Origin: Ambrosia x helenae
Lineage: Eukaryota > Streptophyta > Magnoliopsida > Asterales > Asteraceae
Length of the DNA: 64,000 nt
Reading direction: 5' to 3'
Assembly: GCA_030844895.1 (NCBI GenBank)
Contig: CM061233.1
Location: 91,721,563 to 91,785,562, forward strand
Below the pieces are notes generated by a model. The model did not search any database and was not told the origin of the DNA. It was given only the letters and a program-made list of their open reading frames with translations. Positions within the stretch are counted from its first letter, which is position 1. Each line of letters opens with the position of its first letter. The translations under genes and the position numbers were made by a program. Of this stretch, positions 34,982-44,763 are shown piece by piece.

Positions 34982-36540
34982 GACTATTTGGTGTGCCCCC
35001 CTTTTCCCCCAACTCCCCCAAACTTTGGAAATGGTTTCCCCCAACTCCCCCATTCCCCCTTCCTTTTTTTATTCTTTTTCCTTTTTATTTAATTATATAA
35101 TTTATATTTCATAATTATTTTTTTATTAAAATAAAATAAAAAACGTAACCGTCAAAATTTATAAAAAACGAAATTTCATAAAATTAAAAAAAAATACAAA
35201 CTAAAGTTCACAAAATAATAAAAATTACAAAGTAAAGTTCATTAAAAAAAACCAAAAAAACTACTCGTCATTGTTGTCGACACGAAAATTATTCCAAATG
35301 TGATCGACGAGATCCGAAACAAGGTTTCCATTCATAGTAGTATCGCGTAACACCCACGTGTTTGATTCTTGTTGTCCCTCGTCAACTGGCTCGAGCACTT
35401 CTTCAACCTCATTCGGATCGTAAACACATATCGCACGAACTTCGTCTTCAATTATCATGTTATGAAGTATCAAATACGCGTACATAATGTATCTCAATCT
35501 TTGTGGATGGAATGCACGTGCTGGTCGTTCTATTATATGCCACTTCGCCTTGATCACACCATATAATCGTTCGACGTCTTTCCTTGCTGCTTCTTGGCAC
35601 TTCGCAAACTTTTTCCTTTTGTCATTTGAAGAATTCAATATTGTCTTCACAATAGACGCCCAGCTTGGGTATATGCCGTCACATAAATAATACCCATGCT
35701 TATATTTTACGCCATTGAGCCAAAAAGAATCATCAGGGCCGGTGCCTCTAATCATGGGGTCAAAAATATGAGATCTTGCAATTCATTCGAACAATCTTCG
35801 TAATTAGCTAAATCATCGGCAATTTGTTCGAACAATCTTCTACTCATTCGGAAATGACGCTTAAACTGTTCGTCAGTGTAAACACAGTTTTCATCAAAAT
35901 AGTCGGCCACCAAACGTTCATGTGCACCTTTTAAAAAATATAAAAGTTAGATTTATAATTTTTTTTTTCAAACATGTTATAAAAAATATAAAACATATTA
36001 AAAAAAATAAAACATTTTAACAAAAAAAATAAAACATACCCTCACGATCTCTATCAAGTGTCGCGCTCCGTGTCAATGGTACCGAAGACGCTTCACTATC
36101 GCTTTCGTCTTCCACCTCGGCTAGAATTTTTGCCGTTTCCATCATCGCACCAACGTAAAAGTTTATCACGTTTTGTTCCTCCTCTTCCGACGAACTCATG
36201 GTATAACAAATTAGATTTTTATAAATTTGGTGGATGAAAATATGGTTGTGTGTAAAAAATATGGTTGTGTTTAAAAAATAATGTGTAAAAATGTAGGGGA
36301 TGGAAGAATATGTTATATAGGTAAATGGTTGAATTTTTTTTTTATTTAAACAGCTATATTTTAAGGTGGGCCCAACTCCAACGTTCAAAAAATCCAGCCA
36401 ATTGCTAGCCTCGGTACCAACGGGCAAATAACCCCGTTTTCCTCCAAAAAAAAAATCGAGGGGGGGGGGCGGTGTTCAAGGACGGGGCCGAAGCCACATC
36501 ACCATCCCGATCCTTCTCCCTGCATGCACACCAAATAGTC
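34982..36540 (-). mobile_element. Inner PIF/Harbinger element, TSD TAA
   Basis: The inverted termini GACTATTTGGTGTGC at 34982 and at 36540 (minus strand) are flanked by TAA (34979-34981 and 36541-36543). It is related to the outer element (GACTRTRGGGTGTGG). It carries a minus-strand transposase that is internally deleted, and no ORF1. It sits inside the outer Harbinger. C/G runs occur near both ends. Confidence 0.88.
35261..36199 (-). pseudogene. Harbinger transposase (DDE, plant transposon protein family), internally deleted
   Basis: The minus-strand ATG at 36199 gives an acidic start (MSSSEEEEQNV). Exon 1 ends at about 36040 with DRDREG. The intron is about 35928-36039. Exon 2 shows AHERLVADYFDEN, FKRHFRMSRRLFEQI. 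Near 35760 the frame shifts and jumps directly to DDSFWLNGVKY, GYYLCDGIYPSWASIVKTI, CQEAARKDVERLYGVIKAKW and YIMYAYLILHNMIIEDE, ending at 35261. The central part of the DDE domain, which should hold the first two catalytic acidic residues and the pre-catalytic region, is missing. Inactive. Family identity (PF04827/DDE_Tnp_4-like) is from recall of the conserved C-terminus. Confidence 0.85.
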
Positions 36541-36606
36541 TAAAGGTGAAAAATGACGTGACATTGATATAAACAAGGGGAAAGGGGGCCACACCCTATA
36601 GTCTCA

Positions 36607-38025
36607 ATACATGTGCTTGTAGTGTTCCTTGTGGACACAACATAGACTTTGAAAATGATTTCCATGTTCCAACTTTAATGTGAGGGAAAGTTTAACAACA
36701 AACCACTCCTCACCTTTCTACATCCCTGCTATTAATTTTTTTTTTTTTTCGTTATGAAATTTTGACACGCACGTACAAGTTTTTTTACGCACAATATATT
36801 ATGACCCGTACATATATTTGATATGAATCTCTCACACGAACCTAATATAAAAGTTATGTATTTTGATTTAGTCTTAGCTTGTTTAGAATAGTTTCTGGCT
36901 GAAGACATGAACATATGTGGATAAATGGTTGAGCGTGTCAATTTGACGGGCTGATCTGTTTATCTTTATAAAAAGAAAACACATTTTTTTATAAATACAT
37001 GAACATATGTTTTTTTATAAGTGTTTTTTTTATAAAAGAATATAAAGTTTTTTTTTTAGATACGAGTTTTTTTCATTACGGGACACAGAAAATTACATCA
37101 AGACAATGGGCAGGGGGGCATCAAGCTGCGCCGCCACCCCTTTCTGAATAACAAATCCTAATCTACTAAAAACGTAACCCTGCCAACTTGAATATAATAA
37201 TATGTAAACAAAAAAGGATGAAACATTGGGTTCACATAAAATTTGCAGATTCATGTCAGGTATGACCCACAAAAATGACTTGTATAATAATCTCACAACT
37301 TTAATTGATTATGTAGATATTTTTGTTTTCTTTGCATTTACCTGCTCATATTCACAATTCGCACTTTGTGTTACTAGTGCGTTTGTGTATTTATGTGTGA
37401 TGTCTATTTACAAAAGGATCCCATATAAGTTTATATGCGTTCACCAATGTGATTGTGGTCTATATAAAGTGGCGGCGTATATAGAAATGTTTTTCAGTAG
37501 TAACGTTTTTCATTTTAGTAGCAACGTTTTCCAAATTTCGTAAAAAAAAAAAAAAAAAAAAAAAAACCAAAATTTCCACTACGCGCGCGAAGTTGAGCCG
37601 CAACATACGCGGCACCTAGTCCATACTAGGTCCGCCCCTGTCTATATGTGTGTTCATCTGTTACATGTGTTTTATGTTTGATACATGTGATGTATGCTAT
37701 CGATGGGCAGGCTATATGGTCTAAGAAATTATGTTTATCACGTGTACATGTTTCAAGTTAAAAGTGTGACCAAACATATTAAATGTTTGTTAAATGATCA
37801 CTACTGGGTTTCAAGTTAAAAGTTTATTTAAATTTTATAAAGTAGTTGCTTTCTCCATAAATATTTTCACATGTCATATTTTTAGACAATTATTATATAT
37901 ATCAAAATGCATGATTGCGCTAGTCCGAGTTTTGAAAGGTTAGGTTTTAGCCACCATACTTTCATCGCTTTTACAAGTTCACACAATAGTAATATCTGCA
38001 GACATAAATCATTGTTTCAATCTAT
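36607..38025. repeat. Left copy of a local duplication, distal part; small insertion inside
   Basis: No gene. 36607-36960 matches 42885-43170 (shared TGTGCTTGT..GTTCCTTGTGG and GGACACAAYATRGRCTTTGAAA). 37310-37400 and 37640-37760 match 43320-43520. A stretch of about 220 bp (37409-37631), including an A24 run and ending GTCCGCCCCTG, is absent from the right copy and is bordered by TCTAT, so it is probably a small transposon insertion. 37770-37890 matches 123-240, which starts the second copy. Confidence 0.55.
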
Positions 38026-38033
38026 ACGTCAAG

Positions 38034-38646
38034 TAGGGGTGTTCAAAAAAATCCGAATCCGAATTCGAATCCGAAAAATCCGATAATCCGAATCCGAATT
38101 ATCCGAAATTTTGGATAATCCGATTTTCGGATATTCGAAAATCGGATAATCTGAAATTTCGGATTCGGATTCGGATCCTGATTTTGAAAATTTTTGGATA
38201 ATCGGATTATCCGAATCCGAATATTAAAAAAAATACATATAAATATATAATATTATATACACTATATAACACAATACACAATCCTAAATCCCTAATCCTC
38301 CTAACCCTAAGTTCATACTACTTCAATCCATAGCAGCCGCTCCCCCTTCTCTTCTCTATAACAGCCCCCCGTCCACCTCGTCTCCGACCTCCACAGCCCC
38401 ATCCACCAAACGGTAAGTTTCTTTTACATTTTTTGTTCCAGTTTCGTTTATCTAACTTCGATTTTTGTTTTTTTTAACAGGTTCACATTTTAGACATAAA
38501 GGAGAACGTCTTTTTATTATTTTTTATTTATTTATTTTTATTTTGTTAAGTTTCGGATTATCCGTTGGGTGATCTGAATCCGAAATTCGGATATCCGAAA
38601 TTTTGGATTATCCGAAATTCGGATTATCCGAATTTGAACACCCCTA
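38034..38646. mobile_element. hAT-type element, 613 bp, 8-bp TSD
   Basis: Inverted ends TAGGGGTGTTCAAA and TTTGAACACCCCTA, with a perfect 8-bp duplication ACGTCAAG (38026-38033 and 38647-38654). Both arms are filled with GGATTCGGATT / AATCCGAATCC motifs and could form a long hairpin. The middle (38280-38480) has low-complexity pyrimidine sequence. No transposase. Confidence 0.92.
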
Positions 38647-38747
38647 ACGTCAAGACAAGATCACAGAACGAGAATCAGCGGTGAAATTTGTTTGAATCGG
38701 CAACGGTAAGGTTCAATCTTTTTTGAGTCTCCACACTACCACAGGCA

Positions 38748-39958
38748 TGTTGGAAATTTAGTGAAAATGCTATTTTCACAAATTACAGGAAAATGAGTTT
38801 TTCCTAACTTTGGACTGAAATATATATTTGAAACCGAGGTTTAATAATATATTTTTTTGTGGGTTTATGTTCTATGTTGTGAGAGCTTCGCAACGAACCA
38901 AACCACGTCCAAAACGAACCTAAGATGAATGATATCGAGATATCGATGCTCAAAGGTTGGTGATTGAAACAATTGATGCTGAAATGAAACAAGGTGGAAC
39001 TTGTCCCACATAGGAGGAGTGATGATACCATGAGTGGTATATAAGGAGGAACACTCCTTCCTTATAGTTTCATAGGAGCTCACACTGTGGAACTCGCGAA
39101 GGGTGCTCCGCTAACTCGCACTCGCACACGCGCGCGTGGCGTGGGCGATAGGCGCAATGTGGCGCTTTGATGGCGCACTTTGCACTTCGCATCACCGCAA
39201 GCCGCTTGAGATGCCGCCTTTGTATTTTTGAAAGTAGGTTCGAGGTCCAGTGGCTGGTGATGTCACGCGAGTATGAGTAGACAGGTGGCGTCCTGGTATG
39301 CGCGTTCCGCTGTCGTAAAACGTCAAAAGACGTTCTGCCCAGACGCGAGTTGGTTCCGCTGACGTAGAACGAGAGTTACATCGTGTGCATGCGCGCAGGT
39401 AGACGCGCGCGTGCGAATTTTCTCAGTTCCTCAACAGTAACTGATCAGTGGTGTAACGGTCTGGTCAAACAGTTGCGTTTGAAACTTTAAGAACGTAATA
39501 AATGCCATTGAAGACGTTCAATGACATTTTTTTTTGTTCTTAATGCAGTCAATAGCTGTTTCGACTTGGGACCTGTATATAAACCAAGGAGAGCCTTGGT
39601 TGAAGACACACATCAGACACATACTGTTCTGAAATCACCACACTTCTCCTTTCCAGCAATCTATTTTTTCTGTTCTCCTAGTTTCAGGTACGCTTCGGGT
39701 CAGAGCCAACTCCGGCATCACTCTTGTTGTTCCGGATGTTGTACCCTGGGAAACAAAACGAGTTCTCGATAATAGACTCGGAATTTGTTTTAAGGGCCCC
39801 GTGTTCAACAGGATCCTCAGCTTCTTGTTATTTTTCTGCTTCTACTCCATTCTTGCATTTGTGTTTATTCTGTTGTAATTGTATTGTATTTGCTTTCATT
39901 TTAATTTGTAATCGTAATTTAAATTTGTTTATTTAATTTTACACGAGCGGTTCCTACA
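38748..39958 (+). mobile_element. Solo LTR, Copia-like, TSD AGGCA
   Basis: It starts TGTTGGAAATTTAGTG and ends GCGGTTCCTACA, flanked by a perfect 5-bp duplication AGGCA (38743-38747 and 39959-39963). It is 1211 bp long. It contains a TTGTCCCACATAGGAGGAG block before TATATAAGG (about 39038) and a second TATATAAACC (about 39575) followed by leader-like sequence, and a GC-rich block of CGCGCG motifs (39115-39420). No internal region remains. The Copia assignment rests on the TGTTGGAAAT start and the TTGTCCCACA motif from memory. Confidence 0.85.
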
Positions 39959-39963
39959 AGGCA

Positions 39964-40595
39964 GCCCACAACATCGGAACCACCACCACTACAGCCGCAC
40001 GCCCGAACCACCATCTCCTTTCCCTCTCTTCGTCTTTCTGATAAAAAAAGATGCTTTCGTTGGAGCCATAGCAGCGACGGTTTAAGGACTAACCGTCGGG
40101 TAGCAGCCATCTAACGAAGTCATCAGAACAAAGCTACAACTACACACAAATTTAGATCAAGAAAAAAAAAACCATCCAAATTATTAACTTCATTACAGAA
40201 ACCAAAAACGAAATTTAAAACTGATACGTGACAGTGGAGAAGGAAGGGCAAGTCTAAAGAAAAAAAAATTACCCTACCCCGTTTGGATTAATTATCATTC
40301 TTAGTGGATGTATATATTTCAAATGATAGCAAATCAAAAGTGACTCGGATCAGATTTTGAAAACAAACAAAAAGGCTAGGCGACGGGTCGAACAAGATAC
40401 AGAAATCACCACTTGACTTTTCGTTTGGATTAATTATCATTCTAAACATGTTTTCTAACAGAGTAGGTGTTACAAACAGTTAACAACATTGTCTGAAAGC
40501 TGATATCTATATTCTAAACAGTTAACAAAAAACGTCTACTTATACGCATGAAGGAAAACAAAAGGGCTGAAGAGTCAATATAAGATATTGTTTGC
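39964..40595. other. Intergenic, duplicated-copy junction
   Basis: No gene is supported. GTTTGGATTAATTATCATTCT occurs at about 40278 and again at about 40431, flanking roughly 150 bp, which may be the footprint of an insertion. 40464-40563 matches 2539-2665 and shows the site of the 290-2536 Harbinger element unoccupied. Confidence 0.5.
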
Positions 40596-40940
40596 TTTTC
40601 AAATGAGAGATTGAGAGTTCAAGTCTCATAAGAAGCAAAATTGATGTATATAAAGGGGAGAAAGATTTAGCTGTTAAAAAAATTATACGGTGGGAGAACA
40701 AGTTGGAATTTCAACATTTCACAATCATTTGCTTATGATGTATCTCATATGTTTATGAAATACATATGAAGTATGGCTTTATACGGTTTTGGTGTTTCAA
40801 ATGAGAAATTGAGAGTTCAAGTCTTATAAGAAATAAAATTGGTGTATATAAACAGAAGAAAGATTTAACTGTTAAAAAAATATTATACGGTGGGGAAAAC
40901 AAGTTGGAATTTCAACATTTCACAATCATTTGCTTATGGT
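40596..40940. repeat. Tandem duplication of a ~145-bp unit
   Basis: 40596-40740 and 40795-40940 are about 90% alike (AGTTCAAGTCTYATAAG, GTGTATATAAA, TTATACGGTGGG, TTGGAATTTCAACATTTCAC). The AGTTCAAGTCT block resembles a Pol III B box, so a SINE origin is possible but unproven. Confidence 0.7.
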
Positions 40941-41238
40941 TATGATAAGTGGAATTAAGTCATTTTTTTTTAATTAACCTTTTAAGTATTGTTTTAATTA
41001 TGTTGGTTTGTAATTTTTTTTAATTCTAGTTTAATGGTACTTTTTATGCTTTATCTTATATATTTTTTTGCTTAAGTAATTTTATTTTAATTTATAATGT
41101 TCCTAAATTTAAAATAAATCTAAGTTAATATAAAATTAATGACAGAGTAATGATAAGAGGGACTTTATTTCATATCGTGGAAGTTAACAAGTTAACAGTT
41201 GTGATAAATTCCCTAGAAGCTTTATCCATATAGCCTTA

Positions 41239-41574
41239 GACCACTCGTAGTCGGGCGTGGATTGCAGCGTGAATTTGTAGATAGCGTCCCCAACACCGTT
41301 ACATGGGGGCGCTATCTTTCCAAAACAACCCCAAGCGTTATAGTTATAGCGCTTTGCAACACAAACCAAAACCAATTGAATCTTGACACCTTAGCCTCTT
41401 CCAACGTTCATTTTCTTTAAACGGTCGATTTTTTTTTTAACGCATTACATGGGGCGCTATCTTTCACCCACTACTACACCCCATTTTCACTTCAAACCTC
41501 TTGCTGACTCAGCTGCCACATGGACCAATAAAAAACAGGGACTGAATCATAATCGAGCCCCACTACACATGTTC
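41239..41574. mobile_element. Tourist/Harbinger-type MITE, TSD TTA
   Basis: The inverted ends GACCACTCGTAGTCGGGC and GAACATGTGTAGTGGGGC (minus strand) are similar, flanked by TTA (41236-41238 and 41575-41577). 336 bp, with GGGGCGCTATCTTTC repeated at about 41307 and 41452. No coding sequence. Confidence 0.72.
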
Positions 41575-41590
41575 TTAAAATAAACAATCA

Positions 41591-42347
41591 TCTATACATA
41601 TAATAAACCAAAGCCATTTTAATGACATGGCACTTAAAGAGGGTATTCTCTTCATTGAGTGTGTCATGTGTCATCCTATGTGACAAGAGCTTTATTTTAG
41701 GAAAATAATAATTTAAAATTTAAATACAAAATTAGATTTTATCTCTAATGTTTTCTCTCATAACTTTTAAACGTTAATATCTTTTATATACGAGATTTTT
41801 TAAAGAAAAAAATTGCATCAAATTACGAGCGTTTTATTATCTTTCCAACGGTACCATAGTGCTATATAAAAAAACGGAGAAAAAAACGACTATTTTTTGT
41901 GTGGTTTTGTTCATACAGGAAAAAAACACAAAGTGTTCAGGTTATTCATTAATCATGTAGAGGCAAGTCATTAGTTATGTTCAAACCAGTAAATATGATT
42001 TTTATTTACAACATGTGTTAGCATTAGAGTTGTACATTGTTTTAGGTTAGGTTTTAATATTAGAGTTATACATTGTTTAAGGTTATGCACTAACATTGAA
42101 GATACACTGTTAATTGTTTTAGTTTAAGTGCTACCGAAGCTTTCCTGCATGTAACTGTAAAATGCATCAGCCTATTTCAGGTGTAAAATTGATATTTCAA
42201 ATTAGATTTCTCAAGCCGGGACGCTCCCGGGATATATTAGTTTTAAAAAAAATTTGTGGGTTTGGGTCGGGCCTGGGATTAGGTGATACCCGACCCAATT
42301 ACCATTTTTTTTATATTAGAATATGATAACTTATGCAGAGATTTGTT

Positions 42348-42408
<61 letters not shown>

Positions 42409-42820
42409 TTCATTAATCATATATTGGCAAGTCATTAATTATGTTGTCATATTAGATATTTTATTATGTCATATTAGATATTTCAACCCGGGACGCTCTC
42501 TAACAGGAAATTGCTATGTTTTCTTTTTCTACCATATTATGAAATAGCTCATATCTTATTGTATGCAGTTAAAGACCTTTGACTGAATGTAATGGTTCTA
42601 AACAATCTTTGTCCCCTTGAAGTGCTTGGGATCTTAATATTTTGTTTTCCAGTTTTAGGTGTTGATGTTGTAAGGTGAAATAGATCTTTTGGTATATTTT
42701 TTTAAAAAGTATCTAATGTAAGTTGATACATAGATGCCATTTTTATAGTTTAGATACTTTTAATTTTATTAACTTTACTTAGATTTCTCAACCCCGGGAC
42801 GCTCCCAAGGTATAAGCTAG
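41591..42820 (+). mobile_element. Non-autonomous Helitron
   Basis: It starts TCTATACATATAATAAA after a host A and ends with a GC hairpin region (CCCCGGGACGCTCCCAAGG) followed by TATAAGCTAG and a host T. This matches Helitron rules (5' TC, 3' CTAG, insertion between A and T, no TSD). Near-copies of the 3' end occur inside at about 42225-42240 and 42484-42495, suggesting nested or reiterated termini. An AAT microsatellite lies at about 42350-42408. It has no Rep/helicase. Confidence 0.75.
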
Positions 42821-43678
42821 TAATAAAAATATACATTATATGAAATTTATAACAATAAGTCAATAACAGTTTGTTTGGGTGTTCTCCACATATGCTTGTT
42901 GCGGTCCTTGTGGGACACAATATGGGCTTTGAAATGATTTTTAGTTTCATTTGAGGAATAACGACCCCTCTCCTATCCTTTCATTCAATTAATTTCTCAT
43001 TTTCTCCTTCATGTGACGTTTGGTATGAAGCTCCGAGGCGAATCTAATACAAAATTTATGTAACTAAGTTTAATCTAACCTCTTTTGCAATTAGGTTTTG
43101 GTCGGACACATGAACACATTTAGATAGATGGTCGGGTGTGTCAATCAATGGACTCCACGTACTGTTTATTTTTAAAAAGTTTCTTAAAATTTATATTTTA
43201 TGTTGTAGCTTAAGCTGGAAATATATTTTATGCGAAATACTGAAAGTTAAAAAGGAAATGTGTGTGATTTTATAGAATAAACGTAATTGTTTTATATAAG
43301 TTTTATTGATATAACTTTATAACTGTAAAATTGTTTTCTTTGCATTTTCCAAACGCTCATATATAGGATTTGGACATCTATGTTATTAGTGCGTATGTGT
43401 ATTTATGTGTGCATGTGTTACAAGTGTCTTGTGCTTGATGTATGTCAAGTATGTTATCAACAAACGGAACCATACAGTTTAAAGATTATATAATATGTTT
43501 ATCGTGTATACATGTTTTGTTTTCTTCACATTTACGAAATGGTAACATATAAGATTTGCAAATCTATGTTCACAGGCCTGATTGTGTATTTATGTGCTCA
43601 TGTGTAACATGTGTTTGATGCATCTCACGTATACTATGGGTGAGGAGAGCTACACACTTTTAAAGATTTATATAATAT
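42821..43678. repeat. Right copy of local duplication, unoccupied Harbinger site
   Basis: 42850-43170 matches the two flanks of the outer Harbinger (4000-4035 joined to 36607-36960) without the element. 43327-43515 and 43517-43678 are two diverged copies of a TTTTCTTTGCATTT...TGTGTATTTATGTG...TTTATATAATAT unit that also occurs near 37320. No gene. Confidence 0.6.
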
Positions 43679-44140
43679 AGAGGGTGTTTGGGATTGAGTT
43701 TGGAAATGTAAAAGTGGTTTTGGTTAGAAGTGCTTATTGGCTTATGACTTTTTGAAAAAGAGTTTTTTAAAAAAGTGTTTGGATTAGCTTTTATGATGAG
43801 AAACGTAAAAAAGTCAATAAATTGTTTTTTTTAATTGTTTCGCTTAACTTATTGTAAAGATTAGTTGTATAGGTGGTAGATTTGTAATTTTTTTTTTCCA
43901 AAAGCCAAAAGCTAGAAACTAGGATTTCTGACTTCTTAAAAACAACTTTTCTACCCTTATTGAAAAATCAAAACCAAAAATGCTTTTGGATTACACAAAC
44001 AACTTATTGACTTCTAAGAGAAGTAAATAAGTAATAAGTTATTTTCAAACGCAATCTCAAACACATGGCCAGCCCTTGGTGGTCGGGGAGGCCAATCGGC
44101 CAGGGTCGTGAAATATCGAGGGCACATTTAAAAAAAAATC

Positions 44141-44172
<32 letters not shown>

Positions 44173-44609
44173 ATGTATGTATATGTTTTTTAAACACATC
44201 TTTAAACATTTAAACTCGGGCCTATTAAACACATTTTTTTAAATTATAAAATAACTCAAATACTAGTAACCCATAACAAGTTTAAAAGCCCATTACTCAT
44301 TTAATTTAACTAAATAAAAAAAAACAAAAAGAATAGAAGAAACCTGCAACACACAGAAGCAAACAAAAATTTTCCCCAAAATAATTCAAAAGCTTTGGCT
44401 AAAAAGAATGTTAAAAAAGCTTCATTCAGTCTCGGTTACCCATTCGCTTAATACGGTATGTCATTAACTCATTGCAATACTTTAATCGTCATTTAAAGAA
44501 AATAGTTTACGTTATATATTTCGTCAAGGCTTAAGGGTAAGAGGCACATTTTTCGTGGTTTGACCCACGCACCTGAATTCTCAGGGACGAGGCTGCTCAA
44601 ACACCCTCA
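43679..44609. mobile_element. Putative TIR element, GAGGGTGTTTG ends
   Basis: GAGGGTGTTTGGG at 43679 pairs with CTCAAACACCCTC ending at 44609. The adjoining repeat unit (about 43480-43500) shows the sequence without it. A second inverted pair (GTGTTTGGGATTGAGTTTGGA at 43684 and its counterpart near 44045-44065) lies inside, so two nested MITEs are possible. The flanking duplication (about ATAATA) is imperfect. Contents: AT-rich, with TA/TG microsatellite at 44141-44180. No ORF. Confidence 0.5.
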
Positions 44610-44649
44610 TAATAACAATGATAATATGTTTATTATAATTATAATAATA

Positions 44650-44763
44650 AATACTAGTGGGAATGCCCGCGCATTGCCACGAGTACTTATGTTTTTTTTA
44701 AGGCACGTTGCATAGAGGCTTTTACATAATTTATTTTTATTACTAATTTGTTAATACAACTAA
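44650..44763 (-). mobile_element. Possible Helitron 3' end on the minus strand, truncated by RT4
   Basis: Read on the minus strand, GGCAATGCGCGGGCATTCCCACTAG|T resembles the GC-rich terminal region and CTAG end of a Helitron. RT4 inserts about 110 bp away, and sequence beyond RT4 (from 52584) may continue it. No 5' end located. Confidence 0.35.

Larger units (their letters stand above)
4036..36603. mobile_element. PIF/Harbinger element (outer copy), split by later insertions
   Basis: The left terminus GACTGTGGGGTGTGG (4036) pairs with the minus-strand right terminus GACTATAGGGTGTGG (ending at 36603). The flanking 3-bp duplication is TCA (4033-4035 and 36604-36606). After removal of the nested hAT MITE (5461-6116), RT1 (6432-34734) and the inner Harbinger (34982-36540), only about 2 kb of original element remains. 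It contains a decayed ORF1 with a Myb/SANT-like domain and no transposase of its own, so it was probably non-autonomous. The paralogous region around 42870-42890 carries both flanks without the element, supporting the boundaries independently of the TSD. Confidence 0.8.
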
